In this document: positions 1 through 12,356 of the stretch, one piece after another
Layout of the letters: every line of letters begins with the position of its first letter
Numbering within the stretch: position 1 is the stretch's first letter
DNA from: Obelidium mucronatum
Lineage: Eukaryota > Chytridiomycota > Chytridiomycetes > Chytridiales > Chytriomycetaceae
DNA: 64,000 bases
Direction: 5' to 3'
NCBI GenBank assembly: GCA_025765595.1
Contig: JAIVFH010000153.1
Location: 1 to 64,000 of the forward strand
The notes under the pieces: model-generated
What the model was told of the DNA's origin: nothing
The model's database searches: none
What the model saw: only the letters and a program-made list of their open reading frames with translations
Made by a program: the position numbers and the translations under genes

Positions 1-182
1 TCAATGAGGGTACAGCTGACAACAACTGAAAAACCTGCCCAGACCAAGAACAAACACCAGAATTTGCTAAAATGGAAAATGATCAAACTCAAAATAGCTA
101 CCCTGATACAATATCCTAGGAAACTATGTATTAACTGTTTCTCAGTTGGTTTCAATATAAAAAGAACACCAAATACATTTGC

Positions 183-543
183 TCATTTTTGGTGTAGGTG
201 CCCATGTATTTGCTGGTGGTGGTTCCATGCAGGTTGTATTTTTTTGGTGCTTTTTCTATTCTCAATAAGGATCTTGAGAGTCTTGAGTTCTTTTAGTCTT
301 TTGTATGTTACTACAACGACCATGTAATCAATGTTGATAGTGCTTTGGTGCTTTCCACAGGCTAAGTGCGTTGTATTCATTGCTATGTATGGTCTTTAGT
401 GATCCATTGGTGTAGATGGCATGATATTTTTGTGTGTTTTCAATTCTTGCTCTAATTGCCTCAAGTGTTTGTTTGTCCTGACATGTGGAGTATTTCTTAG
501 CTCTTTTCATTCCATCTTCAATACTGTTACCATAGTCCCACAC
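183..543 (-). mobile_element. LINE fragment, RNase H region, minus strand
   Basis: The minus strand carries pieces resembling the RNase H part of the LINE copies further right. The segment 328-543 contains an IYTNGSLKT stretch that matches IYTDGSLKT at about 26.95 kb. The segment 183-380 matches the downstream part near 29.05-29.15 kb (NIDYM / NIDNM). The frames are short and broken, so this is a relic. It lies head to head with a plus-strand reverse-transcriptase fragment, which implies a rearrangement or two separate insertions. Bases 1-182 show nothing I can assign. Confidence 0.6.
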
Positions 544-548
544 TTTCC

Positions 549-1290
549 ATGGTAGGTTTTTCTTGGTGGATGGGTTCTGTTCTGCTAACTGTTGAAAAGG
601 AATGCTACATCCTGCTGAATGGCATCAAAAAAGCCTTTGACTCAGTCAGCCCAAGAGCAGTGATGAGAAGCCACCAAAGAATCAACGTTCCATACTGCTA
701 CTCAGCCTGGAAATTCAACAGAAAACAAAGACTCACCGCAAAAATAAGAACGGCCATGGGAAAAACCAAGACATTGAAATTGGCGCAATGATCCAACAGG
801 GATCGGGCTTGGAATAGAGAATCTTTTGGGACACCTTGTGTAATTGATCAAGAAACCAAGGGAGTGACCCTATCAGCAAAAATCAAAACCAAATATAATG
901 GATAGCAGCATTTCCTTTTTCGATAACACAAACACAATAGCAGACAGCTGGAAGGAGCTGGAAGACCATGAGTTCCAGGAAGGAAATACCATCACTTCCA
1001 TTACGAAAAAAGTCAAAGTGATAGCAATTAACCCTGCAACACCACACACATCCCTCACATGGGGCGACAAAAGTGAAGTGGAAGTCCTCAGGAAAGATCA
1101 AAGCAAAACAATACTAGGCAGCTATTTTTCTGCCAACAACCTGAATACCTGGGCAATCGGAGAGATTCAAAATAAGATCAATCTCCTACAAGACAAAAGA
1201 ATCACTGACAAAAGCACCCTCTTGATTATCAACAATGTGCTCCTACAGTAAATAAGATACAAATGGCATTGTTCTATGAGCCAAGCGTTT
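549..1290 (+). mobile_element. LINE fragment, reverse transcriptase core
   Basis: Translated pieces align with the near-complete LINE at 32.8-33.6 kb. They include KKAFDSVSPRAVMRSH (counterpart AKAFDSVGPTAVMRSH), the YSAWK segment and a C-terminal part with KRITDKSTLLIINNVLL. The catalytic FVDD block is lost, there are in-frame stops near 790 and 1251, and the reading frame shifts. The fragment ends just before the satellite array begins. It is non-functional. Confidence 0.75.
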
Positions 1291-1313
1291 GTTTCCCAAA
1301 AGTTGTACAAACT

Positions 1314-4300
1314 ACTCGGCCATCCTTGCAAATCACAGCAGACATAGAACTAGCCATTTAAATCACTTTGGCAATCCCAGATTTGCTACTGGTGTCTGTT
1401 TGGCCCCTGCAAGGCTGCTGTTGGAATTTCAGTAGGGGTTTTCCAACAGCAGCCTTGCTGCTAAATTGATTGGGCACATCCTGCTTCTGGGTTGAGGAAC
1501 CAGTCTTTCCACATTGAAAGCTGGCCTGCAAGTAAGGAGGTCCCATTCGGGTCACTAGGGCCATCACAAACCCCAAAAGTTGCAGTTTGGAACACCAACA
1601 AAGCACCTGCAGCTATGGCTGAACCTCGGCCATCCTTGCAAATCACAGCAGACATAGAACCAGCCATTTAAATCACTTTGGCAATCCCAGATTTGCTACT
1701 GGTGTCTGTTTGGCCCCTGCAAGGCTGCTGTTGGAATTTCAGTAGGGGTTTTCCAACAGCAGCCTTGCTGCTAAATTGATTGGGCACATCCTGCTTCTGG
1801 GTTGAGGAACCAGTCTTTCCACATTGAAAGCTGGCCTGCGAGTAAGGAGGTCCCATTTGGGTTACTAGGGTTATTACAAACCCCCAAAGTTTGCACCAAC
1901 AAAGCACCTGCAGCTATGGCTGAACCTCGGCCATCCTTGCAAATCACAACAAGCATAGAACCAGCCATTTAAATCACTTTGGCAATCCCAGATTTGCTAC
2001 TGGTGTCTGTTTGGCCCCTGCAAGGCTGCTGTTGGAATTTCAGTAGGGGTTTTCCAACAGCAGCCTTGCTGCTAAATTGATTGGCCACATCCTGCTTCTG
2101 GGTTGAGGAGCCAGTCTTTCCACATTGAAAGCTGGCCTGCAAGTAAGGAGGTCCCATTCGGGTCACTAGGGCCATCACAAACCCCCAAAGTTGCAGTTTG
2201 CAACACCAACAAAGCACCTGCAGCTATGGCTGAACCTCGGCCATCCTTGCAAATCACAGCAGACATAGAACCAGCCATTTAAATCACTTTGGCAATCCCA
2301 GATTTGCTACTGGTGTCTGTTTGGCCCCTGCAAGGCTGCTGTTGGAATTTCAGTAGGGGTTTTCCAACAGCAGCCTTGCTGCTAAATTGATTGGCCACAT
2401 CCTGCTTCTGGGTTGAGGAACCAGTCTTTCCACATTGAAAGCTGGCCTGCAAGTAAGGAGGTCCCATTCGGGTCACTAGGGCCATCACAAACCCCCAAAG
2501 TTGCAGTTTGCAACACCAACAAAGCACCTGCAGCTATGGCTGAACCTCGGCCATCCTTGCAAATCACAGCAAGCATAGAACCAGCCATTTAAATCACTTT
2601 GGCAATCCCAGATTTGCTACTGGTGTCTGTTTGGCCCCTGCAAGGCTGCTGTTGGAATTTCAGTAGGGGTTTTCCAACAGCAGCCTTGCTGCTAAATTGA
2701 TTGGCCACATCCTGCTTCTGGGTTGAGGAACCAGTCTTTCCACATTGAAAGCTGGCCTGCAAGTAAGGAGGTCCCATTCGGGTCACTAGGGCCATCACAA
2801 ACCCCCAAAGTTGCAGTTTGCAACACCAACAAAGCACCTGCAGCTATGGCTGAACCTCGGCCATCCTTGCAAATCACAGCAGACATAGAACCAGCCATTT
2901 AAATCACTTTGGCAATCCCAGATTTGCTACTGGTGTCTGTTTGGCCCCTGCAAGGCTGCTGTTGGAATTTCAGTAGGGGTTTTCCAACAGCAGCCTTGCT
3001 GCTAAATTGATTGGCCACATCCTGCTTCTGGGTTGAGGAACCAGTCTTTCCACATTGAAAGCTGGCCTGCAAGTAAGGAGGTCCCATTCGGGTCACTAGG
3101 GCCATCACAAACCCCCAAAGTTGCAGTTTGCAACACCAACAAAGCACCTGCAGCTATGGCTGAACCTCGGCCATCCTTGCAAATCACAGCAGACATAGAA
3201 CCAGCCATTTAAATCACTTTGGCAATCCCAGATTTGCTACTGGTGTCTGTTTGGCCCCTGCAAGGCTGCTGTTGGAATTTCAGTAGGGGTTTTCCAACAG
3301 CAGCCTTGCTGCTAAATTGATTGGCCACATCCTGCTTCTGGGTTGAGGAACCAGTCTTTCCACATTGAAAGCTGGCCTGCAAGTAAGGAGGTCCCATTCG
3401 GGTCACTAGGGCCATCACAAACCCCCAAAGTTGCAGTTTGCAACACCAACAAAGCACCTGCAGCTATGGCTGAACCTCGGCCATCCTTGCAAATCACAGC
3501 AGACATAGAACCAGCCATTTAAATCACTTTGGCAATCCCAGATTTGCTACTGGTGTCTGTTTGGCCCCTGCAAGGCTGCTGTTGGAATTTCAGTAGGGGT
3601 TTTCCAACAGCAGCCTTGCTGCTAAATTGATTGGCCACATCCTGCTTCTGGGTTGAGGAACCAGTCTTTCCACATTGAAAGCTGGCCTGCAAGTAAGGAG
3701 GTCCCATTCGGGTCACTAGGGCCATCACAAACCCCCAAAGTTGCAGTTTGCAACACCAACAAAGCACCTGCAGCTATGGCTGAACCTCGGCCATCCTTGC
3801 AAATCACAGCAGACATAGAACCAGCCATTTAAATCACTTTGGCAATCCCAGATTTGCTACTGGTGTCTGTTTGGCCCCTGCAAGGCTGCTGTTGGAATTT
3901 CAGTAGGGGTTTTCCAACAGCAGCCTTGCTGCTAAATTGATTGGCCACATCCTGCTTCTGGGTTGAGGAACCAGTCTTTCCACATTGAAAGCTGGCCTGC
4001 AAGTAAGGAGGTCCCATTCGGGTCACTAGGGCCATCACAAACCCCCAAAGTTGCAGTTTGCAACACCAACAAAGCACCTGCAGCTATGGCTGAACCTCGG
4101 CCATCCTTGCAAATCACAGCAGACATAGAACCAGCCATTTAAATCACTTTGGCAATCCCAGATTTGCTACTGGTGTCTGTTTGGCCCCTGCAAGGCTGCT
4201 GTTGGAATTTCAGTAGGGGTTTTCCAACAGCAGCCTTGCTGCTAAATTGATTGGCCACATCCTGCTTCTGGGTTGAGGAACCAGTCTTTCCACATTGAAA

Positions 4301-5505
4301 GCTGGCCTGCAAGTAAGGAGGTCCCATTCGGGTCACTAGGGCCATCACAAACCCCCAAAGTTGCAGTTTGCAACACCAACAAAGCACCTGCAGCTATGGC
4401 TGAACCTCGGCCATCCTTGCAAATCACAGCAAGCATAGAACCAGCCATTTAAATCACTTTGGCAATCCCAGATTTGCTACTGGTGTCTGTTTGGCCCCTG
4501 CAAGGCTGCTGTTGGAATTTCAGTAGGGGTTTTCCAACAGCAGCCTTGCTGCTAAATTGATTGGCCACATCCTGCTTCTGGGTTGAGGAACCAGTCTTTC
4601 CACATTGAAAGCTGGCCTGCAAGTAAGGAGGTCCCATTCGGGTCACTAGGGCCATCACAAACCCCCAAAGTTGCAGTTTGCAACACCAACAAAGCACCTG
4701 CAGCTATGGCTGAACCTCGGCCATCCTTGCAAATCACAGCAGACATAGAACCAGCCATTTAAATCACTTTGGCAATCCCAGATTTGCTACTGGTGTCTGT
4801 TTGGCCCCTGCAAGGCTGCTGTTGGAATTTCAGTAGGGGTTTTCCAACAGCAGCCTTGCTGCTAAATTGATTGGCCACATCCTGCTTCTGGGTTGAGGAA
4901 CCAGTCTTTCCACATTGAAAGCTGGCCTGCAAGTAAGGAGGTCCCATTCGGGTCACTAGGGCCATCACAAACCCCCAAAGTTGCAGTTTGCAACACCAAC
5001 AAAGCACCTGCAGCTATGGCTGAACCTCGGCCATCCTTGCAAATCACAGCAAGCATAGAACCAGCCATTTAAATCACTTTGGCAATCCCAGATTTGCTAC
5101 TGGTGTCTGTTTGGCCCCTGCAAGGCTGCTGTTGGAATTTCAGTAGGGGTTTTCCAACAGCAGCCTTGCTGCTAAATTGATTGGCCACATCCTGCTTCTG
5201 GGTTGAGGAACCAGTCTTTCCACATTGAAAGCTGGCCTGCAAGTAAGGAGGTCCCATTCGGGTCACTAGGGCCATCACAAACCCCCAAAGTTGCAGTTTG
5301 CAACACCAACAAAGCACCTGCAGCTATGGCTGAACCTCGGCCATCCTTGCAAATCACAGCAGACATAGAACCAGCCATTTAAATCACTTTGGCAATCCCA
5401 GATTTGCTACTGGTGTCTGTTTGGCCCCTGCAAGGCTGCTGTTGGAATTTCAGTAGGGGTTTTCCAACAGCAGCCTTGCTGCGAAATTGATTGGCCACAT
5501 CCTGC
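1314..5505. repeat. 310-bp tandem satellite array (13 full units plus a partial)
   Basis: A block beginning AAATCACTTTGGCAATCCC recurs at about 1358, 1668, 1969 and then every 310 bp to 5379. Unit two is 301 bp. Units 3-13 are almost identical. Units 1-2 carry private variants (GGGCAC for GGCCAC, indels near the unit end) and the last unit breaks off near 5505. Each unit holds a perfect 18-bp inverted repeat (GCAAGGCTGCTGTTGGAA and its complement) around a 14-nt loop. Minus-strand frames of 82 and 68 codons recur in every unit, but the period is not a multiple of three and each frame stops within its unit, so I do not call them genes. No known family recognised. Confidence 0.97.
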
Positions 5506-5506
5506 T

Positions 5507-5896
5507 GGCCGTGCGCTGCTGAGATTAAGGGACCCCTTAACCAGATATGGGTTATGCTTTTGGACCTTGGCGGCATGTGGTTAACAGCTGCTCACATAGA
5601 GAAAGATGAATGCATTTTGTAAATGTAACCTTTATTATTGAGTATTTTTGCCATCAGTCGGGGATTAATTTCCCCTTCATTAATTTCCCCCAATCGAAAA
5701 TTGCCATGTCAAGTTGATGCACCGCATCAATAGGCAAATGTGCCACGGGGTGCTCAACCTCAACAGGTCTCAATGGGACCATGTAAAACACTGAAGCAAC
5801 AGTAAAACGCTATAAAAGCCGAGTCTGTGGCAGGGAAAAAGCTAACAAGTTGTCCTCTGACAAACAATTAACCACATAAAGCTTACATTAGCTCGC
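5507..5896 (-). repeat. Dispersed repeat, inverted copy of 20783-21143
   Basis: From GGCCGTGC at 5507 to AAGCTTACAT near 5896 this segment matches the reverse complement of 20783-21143 at roughly 85% by eye, with small indels. At 20.7-21.6 kb the same sequence forms the body of a Helitron-like element. Here the Helitron-type terminus is missing, so this is a truncated copy abutting the satellite. Confidence 0.85.
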
Positions 5897-6324
5897 CCCA
5901 AATCAACCGTGCTTTAAGTGGTGCTTCAGGTTGTACTTCAGCCTTGATAGTTTGAATGTTTTCATTTTTCCGTATATCAAAAATAATTTTTCCAACTCAA
6001 CAATTTGCTCGAAAATGGCCAGGTACTCAATACTTGCAGAGAAAATGCCAGAATGCTTGGATAAACTGGTAAAAGGTTATTTAAAAACTCCAAACTAGAA
6101 AGAAAAAGAGGTTTTACTTTTTTTTGTTTCACTCAAGAAACCAAGAGAGGGAAAGAAAAAAAAATGAATAAACCCAAATGCAAACCAGCTCTCAACACCC
6201 CAAATTAACTAACTGAATCTACCCAACCATACTAACCCAATTGTTTCTTTTCCTACTTTCATCCTTCAAAGAAAAGTTTATATAAAAAGAAAAACTATTG
6301 CACTTCAAGTCATATTAAATTCGA
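5897..6324. other. Non-coding, AT-rich
   Basis: AT-rich sequence with A and T runs. I see no gene or RNA. It contains the 3' flank of the minus-strand gene that ends at 6325. Confidence 0.5.
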
Positions 6325-7787
6325 TCAACGAGGCATTGGAGTTCCATAGTATCTTTCATACTCTTCGGGATGTTGTTTGAAGTACTCAGCCCATTCCTTG
6401 GAGTAATCTGCAGGGGGCTGGGATTGTGGTTGTCCATAAAGTGGCTGACCAGGAGACAAAGGAGCAGCACCAAACTGTTGCTGAATAGGAGGAGTTCTTG
6501 TTGGCGAAGGCGTAGAAGAAGGGTAATAATGCTGGGGAGGTCTGTCCATTGAAAGGGAGGCTGAAATAGGAATTGCGGGTAAGAAGTGGTGTTCTGCGGC
6601 AGGTACAACCAAGGCTTGTTCGGACGCAGCACCACTAGCCGGACGGACGGCAGACATATCAGGGACCGAAGTATTCCGACGGAGAGTTGGATGGCCACTC
6701 GATCCACCTACACTTCCGGCGCCGTATCGATTGATGATTTGAGTTTGAGCATGTTCACGTTCTTGTTTTGCAGTGCGATGTTTCAACCATAGAACGAAGC
6801 CAACTACAAGGAGCAGGAATACTGCCGCAGTGGAGCCTCCAAGAATAGGACCAAGATTATTTTCCGATGAGGTTCCTGAAAAAGGGAGAAAGAGGAGTTA
6901 AAAATCATAGAAAGAGTGCTGACAAATAAAAAAAAAGGATTTTGGCACTGCGAAAAAAGGGTTTTCAGCTTGATCCGCACCGCTATTGCCCAATCCATTA
7001 GGTTCTCGAATCGTAACAATCGAAACCGCAATCGAAGGAACAGTATTACCCGTTGAGGACCCAGGGGATGTAGGTGCAGTAGTTGAAATCGAGCCTGACA
7101 CACATCGTGTTCAAAGGAAAAGGGAGAATCGTGCAAGAGATTACAAAGAGAGCCACAAAACAGAAGGACGCGCATAAACTAGAGGAATTTACCTGAGTTT
7201 GACGTATTGTTTGGACTTGATGTTGTTGATACACCACCACCAGAAACTGGGGACTGATTGGGACCGAGCGATGCAGGACATGCAATAAGCTGCCAAGACG
7301 CATTCCTGATAACTCCAGCATTGACGGCTTTCGATTGGCCGCCTAGCAAGTCCCCCATTGCCTGCAGACTAATTGACAGAGACCCTGCATCCGCACTTTT
7401 GACACAGCTGGGACAGGTATCGATAATCTCCACGGTAACGGTCCGTCCAGAACACTGTTGGGTTTGTTTGTAGGGGTGTTGCGTTTATCAGTGTGCTTCA
7501 AGGTAGAACCTTATTTCTAGAGATCTAAGCTTACGGCAGGACAAGTAATTTGGGCACAGAGACCACACACATCTCTGGAGTTGTACAGCTCTGGAGTAAC
7601 AGCCGCAAAGTAGTTTCTGAGGGAGAGAGAGGGTTAAGAGTGTCTCCCGTAACTGTAGACCACATGGCCAAACGTACGGATTGGCGGGATCCCTTCCACA
7701 CGAGCCTTTGCCCCCAAGTGGCGACGGATCTCCTGGACCTCCAGTTCCAAAGTACACAATGGTATCCCCTGAGAATGAGGTGGCCAT
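6325..7787 (-). CDS. Double-psi beta-barrel (expansin/barwin-like) single-pass membrane protein
   Basis: Five exons: 7787-7654, 7616-7535, 7454-7193, 7094-7050 (or 7094-6981) and 6875-6325, giving about 357 aa. The introns were chosen because they join frames exactly. Residues from about 12 carry VYFGTGG...GSCG, then NYFAAVTPELY, CGLCAQITCPACSG and VEIIDTCPSC, the layout of secreted double-psi beta-barrels of the expansin/barwin/RlpA group, which bind or loosen polysaccharide. A Ser/Thr-rich linker leads to one hydrophobic segment (about 182-205, AAVFLLLVVGFVLWL), then a basic and a Pro/Gln-rich tail. The end holds DYSKEWAEYFKQHPEEYERYYG-type sequence, like the DUF1897 motif of KH proteins. 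No signal peptide follows the only available ATG (7787), so an upstream exon may be missed. The exon-4 donor is ambiguous (GTAATA or GTGCGG). The fold call is fairly secure; the cell-wall role is inference. Confidence 0.82.
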
Positions 7788-8001
7788 CGTTTTTGCCTTT
7801 CCTTTTTTTTTTGGATTAAAGGTAAAAATATGTTGTGTCTTTCCCCTTGACGCCTCAATCAGTCTCACAGAATTATTCGTTTTTATTTTGCTTTTATCTG
7901 TTTGTGAGTTTACGAGGAGGCGAGTAGAAACGAAATGAAAGCGTGTATGAAGCGGGAGGTAGTTCGGGGCACATGCAAAGATTCTATTCCTCAAAGTTCT
8001 C

Positions 8002-8882
8002 TCAGACAAACAAGGCCGCAACAGCCAATCCCAACAGTCCCACAACGCTAGAGGAAGCATCGCTACCAGCCTTGGTTGTTGTCGCTCCCGTTCCAGCAGT
8101 TGATCCCGTGGTTGATCCAGTGCTGGAACCTGGAACGTTGGGGTTGTTGTCTAGAACCAGGACGGAATTTATGTCAGAGTCACGAATCGCAAGCTCCAAA
8201 AACAAGAAACTCTCACATGGCAAGTCAACGGTGCAAATGACTTGGTTCTGAAGTGTGTCGAACAATCGAAGTTGGTTCACACTGAAGAATCTATGAACCC
8301 AAATGTTGGAACAAGTGTCTGACTTGCAAAGAAACCAACGAAAAAAAACTCACGAGTATGAAGCTCCAGCAGTAGTAATCAAGTTGAAAGTAGCGTCTTG
8401 AAGGTTAGATGCGGGAACAACGTTCTTGACCATGTTGACAGCATTCTTGTTTTCTTGGGGAACACCATTAACAAGACCAACGACACCTCCGTACCACTGG
8501 GACTGGTAAGCATTCAAAAACGTGAAGTTCTTGATCGTGAACTAATATTTGGAGGCATACATGAGTAATTCTGATATGACAAGATCATAAACAAGCACAC
8601 ACGCATGTGCAATTTACAAGTCCTTCAATGACAGGACCCAAGCCATTCCACGCAGCTACTTACAGTGCAGCCATCGACAAACACCCAGGTACCGGAGCAG
8701 TAGAGCGGGTTGGCGCTGTTGAGAACTTGCTGTTGTGAGACCTGCACCAGGGGAGCAGAGGTCTTGCCGGGGATCCAGTCCTTCGGGTAGGAATCTTTTT
8801 TGCAGAGATCAACAGCTGGTGCATCACCGGCGCGCACAACGGTTGCAGCAACAAGGGCAAGGGCGGTGAGGAGGTTCTTCAT
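8002..8882 (-). CDS. Secreted, probably GPI-anchored protein
   Basis: Three exons, 8882-8664, 8541-8354 and 8290-8002, join in frame (phases 0 and 2) into 231 aa. The start gives a clear signal peptide (MKNLLTALALVAATVVRAG). A Cys-containing region follows (LCKKDSYPKDW, CSGTWVFVDGCT), and exon 2 continues directly with FTIKNFTFLN. The C-terminus has a Ser/Thr/Gly stretch and a short hydrophobic tail ending GLLGLAVAALFV, as in GPI-anchored wall or membrane proteins. I do not recognise the mature domain. The neighbouring gene downstream is also a surface-type protein, and the two minus-strand genes are about 210 bp apart. Confidence 0.85.
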
Positions 8883-9782
8883 TTTCTCGACTTTTTTTTA
8901 TTTTCTTTCTTTATGGTTATTTATGGAAAAACTGCCGCGGCTTTCTTCATTACCGAAGACGGACTCGCAGATTCAGAGAGAATCTACAGCGCAGCAACGA
9001 TTGCAAATGAATCAGGCTGCTTCACGACTCTTAGCCTTTTTTTGACGAAGTGAGTTGCATCAATAAAGTATTAACACGTGCGATCAAGCCACTACAACGC
9101 TCAGCGTCAAGTTCTGACCGCATTTGACTCTTCGGGTGTTTTTGCTGTAAACTTAAAAAACGAGTTTTCTTTTTTTCTCTTCCCTCATTTTTTCTCCCAC
9201 AAAACTCTTTGACCTTTCAGCAGCTTCTCTCCAACAACAGGCTTATGACTCTTGCTGGGTGGTTTGCTGAAGACATTGTCTCCTCTACTGTCTCCTATTG
9301 TCCTAAGAACTAAACCCCTTCCGATCTCCCTTCACATCCGACCCCCATTGGTGACATGTCCAACTTGAACTACACCAAACACATCGTCAAAGTGAAACCC
9401 TCAACTATACCATCGACTTCCAGACCCCGTGGAAAATTGAGAAATGGCGTTGAGGCAGAGGAAAACAACCATCTTACACCTTCGGTCTTAAAGTTTCCTG
9501 TCATAGCCCCTTGCTTCTTTGGCATAGGCGGGGAAAATGGATCGAGACAATTTTGAATATCTCTCTTTTTGCGAGTATTCCGACTTGGGTATTTTTTAAA
9601 TAAAATCGTCCTGTATACATCTTTATTTTTCTGTAAAAATTTCATAACAGAAATCATAATAGTATCGATAATCAAGAGCTTGTGCAGCAGTTACCATAGT
9701 CATTAATAGTTTCATTCCAGTAACTTAATACTATTACAACATAATCTGGACGAGACGACGAAAAACATCAAAAAAAAAAAAA
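8883..9782. promoter_or_regulatory. Intergenic, divergent promoter region
   Basis: This 0.9-kb gap separates genes transcribed away from each other, so it should hold both promoters. It is T/A-rich with poly-A/T runs. A 66-codon open frame at 9356-9556 has no recognisable content and I do not call it. Confidence 0.45.
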
Positions 9783-11019
9783 ATGACAGCCAGCGCAGTA
9801 CGTGGCTCCATAACAATGAACAGTTTTCAAGCTGGCTCTTGTGTAAGTTTTCTCAATTGATCCAGAACGCATCATCTGAACTCACGGGGCTTTTTTTATT
9901 AAGACGATAGAAACAGCAACCTTTCAGGGATATTCATTACCCGTTGCCACGGCTTCTACAACCACAACCTCGAATACATCCGCCAAATCGCTCAAAGAGT
10001 GTCAGCTTCAAATGGCAACGCAACTGGGCGCGTCGGCATTCAACTTCAACTTTAGCGACAGTTCCAACAGTTCTGCAAGTTGCCTCTCGAATTCATTTCA
10101 ACCAAGCTCAAATCCAACCACTCAGACTCTACTTGTATATACACCAACAAAGGGAATGGTTGAACTCGGTCACTTTAGCGCAGACACGTATATTAAAGCG
10201 AATCTAACCATCCCGCAAGGAAAAACAAGCCCGCAAATACAGACGCTCAAAGAGTGCATCAAACTCTGTGAATCAACGCCTTCGTGTGTATTTGCAATGT
10301 ACCAAACAAAGGGAACCTCTTGTCAGTTGTTTACAATGAAGCAAACGGGAGCCCCGGGGGGTTCCTTGGCATTGAGCGGCGGGTACTTTAGCGTGGTTAC
10401 AAACAGAACGTGTTTGTCGGCGTCATTGAATTCTGGATCTAGTATTCCTTCTGGAGTCGATATAGTCGGAATCACCGGCAAGACGAGTAGTGGCCAGCTG
10501 AAATCAAATAATGTTGGAACGGCCAGCAGCAGCAGCAGTACTAGTACGAACGGTACAAGTCAAGCTAGAATAAATCCGAGTGCGAAACAAGAAGCCGTTG
10601 TTGGACCAACACACGAACCTCCGAAACCTGTTTTATCAACGCCTTTGATAGCAAGTGTGTCTGTCGCGGCGTTTATTGTAGTTGTTGGGGCAGCATTGGT
10701 GTTTGTTGGGTATCGCCAGCGAAGAAGAAGGACATCTGCCAGGAATTTCGATAATGATGGGACTGTACATGATTCGTTTCGAATCAACTACAGAGCTGGA
10801 GTACGTAGAAATGATACCGTGAAAGGAAATGTGAATCTGTTTCGTGCTGTGTCGACACCAACTGTTCGAGTGGATGGGGATGAGAATGATATCGGTGACG
10901 ACTTTGATGTAGAAAAGGCAGAAGACCAGGATCCGACGGGAAGAATAGACAATCAAGGACTTGCGAGAAAGTCTACGATTGGGCGGAATGTGAATTTGTT
11001 CAAGTTTGTATCAAGATGA
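9783..11019 (+). CDS. Apple/PAN-like single-pass membrane protein, paralogue 1
   Basis: Exon 1 is 9783-9842 (an alternative in-frame ATG lies at 9816) and ends with a Cys codon. Exon 2 is 9904-11019, in the same phase. The protein is 391 aa, or 380 from the later ATG. Exon 2 opens with FQGYSLP and SLKECQLQ, matching the start of the next two genes. Residues about 135-190 (LKECIKLCESTPSCVFAMY...CQLF...NRTC) have the Cys spacing of a PAN/Apple module, an adhesion fold for protein or carbohydrate. A Ser/Thr-rich linker, one membrane span (about 268-289) and a basic RQRRRR stop-transfer follow. The tail repeats GNVNLFRAV / RNVNLFKFV. No classic signal peptide is visible. The surface role is inferred. 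Confidence 0.8.
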
Positions 11020-11302
11020 GTATAATAAATAATTGTGTACAGTGTTTTGTTTGATTTGTCCAACGCGGTTTGAACCACAGTTATCTTAACCACACAACAG
11101 AATAAGTGACAATCAAATCATGTTTTACGACTCTCTCCTGATTGAAAAGATGTATGGTCCAAAAAAATGTCATTTAATGCTCATTTGCAATGACCACTGT
11201 AATGAATTCATTGTCCCCCGTTAGTTTTAGTTTCAATAGTTCTTGGGGATTCTTCACCGCTTCTTCAAGCAAATGACTTCAGCTTCGGTAGCATCATGGA
11301 AC

Positions 11303-12356
11303 ATGACGACAAACTCATGTGTAAGCAAAGATATCTGTTTGAACGTGTTGTGAAAACAAAACCGATTCACACAAAAAAAAACAACAGCTCTTCCAGTTCA
11401 CAAAATACAATGGATTTGGATTCCCAGGCCACTTTGACGCCACTCCTCTTACGCCTGTATCTAGTTTCCAAGAATGTCAGAGTTTTGTAGCCAACCAAAC
11501 CATCGCCATGAACGGATTCGTCTTTGATTCAACAATAACGCCACCAACGTGCAAAGGGAAAGCATTTCAAGTCGTCGAAGGGAATTTAATGTATCTGCAA
11601 GCTGAGCGTGGAATGGTTCTATTGGGTGCTTTTGGGGGAGACGCATTCACCAAACCTGGCTTGGCAATCAAGACTGTGAATAACGTCAAGAGCGGCCAGC
11701 AATGTTCTGACTTGTGTCCTGATGCGTCGGGCTGTGTCCTTGCTGTGTATAATTCAAGAGCGTTGGAATGCAACTTGGCAACATTGGGAGCAACCAAAGA
11801 TGGAATGGCGATACATATCATTACCGAAAAGCGATGTAGTAGTACTATTGGATCAGTGAAACCGTTTGGGATTCCGTTGAACAACACGGTAAATGAAGCT
11901 GCAAATACAACAAGGAAAGAAACTGGGCTTTTGGCAACAAGTACAACGTCGATTGTTGAGGCAACGGCGAGTTTAATTACATTCACACCTTCTCCCGTTG
12001 CAAACCAGGAATCAAGCTCGGCCGTGAATTTGACGATAGGAGGGAAAATGATTGAACTTCCAAAAACGGCATTGATTGCAGGAGGTGCATCTGTGGGCGT
12101 GGTGGTATTCTTGGGTGTGGCATTGGCTATTGTTCGATGGAGAAGGTCGCGAAAGCAGGAGGTAGTGAATCCAGTGCTGGGGAAACCAAATGTAAACAAA
12201 TCCTCCAAAACGGCATCAAACAGCGAATTGACATATGAGCAAAGAATGATGCAGTGGCTTTTCAAGCGGTCTGCGAGTTTACCGACAAATAACAAGGACG
12301 CGGAAGACAGTGAAGGCAACGTGTTTAAAGAAGCTTCTTCAAAAACGCGTACTTAA
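11303..12356 (+). CDS. Apple/PAN-like single-pass membrane protein, paralogue 2
   Basis: A 6-codon exon (11303-11320, MTTNSC) is spliced to 11388-12356, giving 328 aa. This start was chosen because it gives the same plan as its neighbours: a short exon ending in Cys, then YNGFGFP...SFQECQSF. The region just upstream of the ATG also resembles that of the third copy. The extracellular part has two Cys clusters, the second (GQQCSDLCPDASGCVLAVYN...C) PAN/Apple-like. A Thr/Ser-rich stalk follows, then a span at about 234-255 and a RWRRSRK basic flank. The tail has VNPVLGKPN, shared with paralogue 3 (VNPVLGPKQ). It lies 283 bp after paralogue 1, in the same direction. Confidence 0.8.

Noticed and set aside
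1358..5576. Repeated minus-strand frames of 82 and 68 codons in every satellite unit, as if a multi-copy gene family
   Set aside because: The 310-bp period is not a multiple of three, both frames close in each unit, and conservation is equal at all codon positions, as for a satellite.
9356..9556. 66-codon frame in the divergent promoter region
   Set aside because: No homology, no splice context and low-complexity composition.
11567..12319. 250-codon minus-strand frame in PAN-like paralogue 2
   Set aside because: Antisense shadow of a gene supported by two paralogues and shared splice positions.
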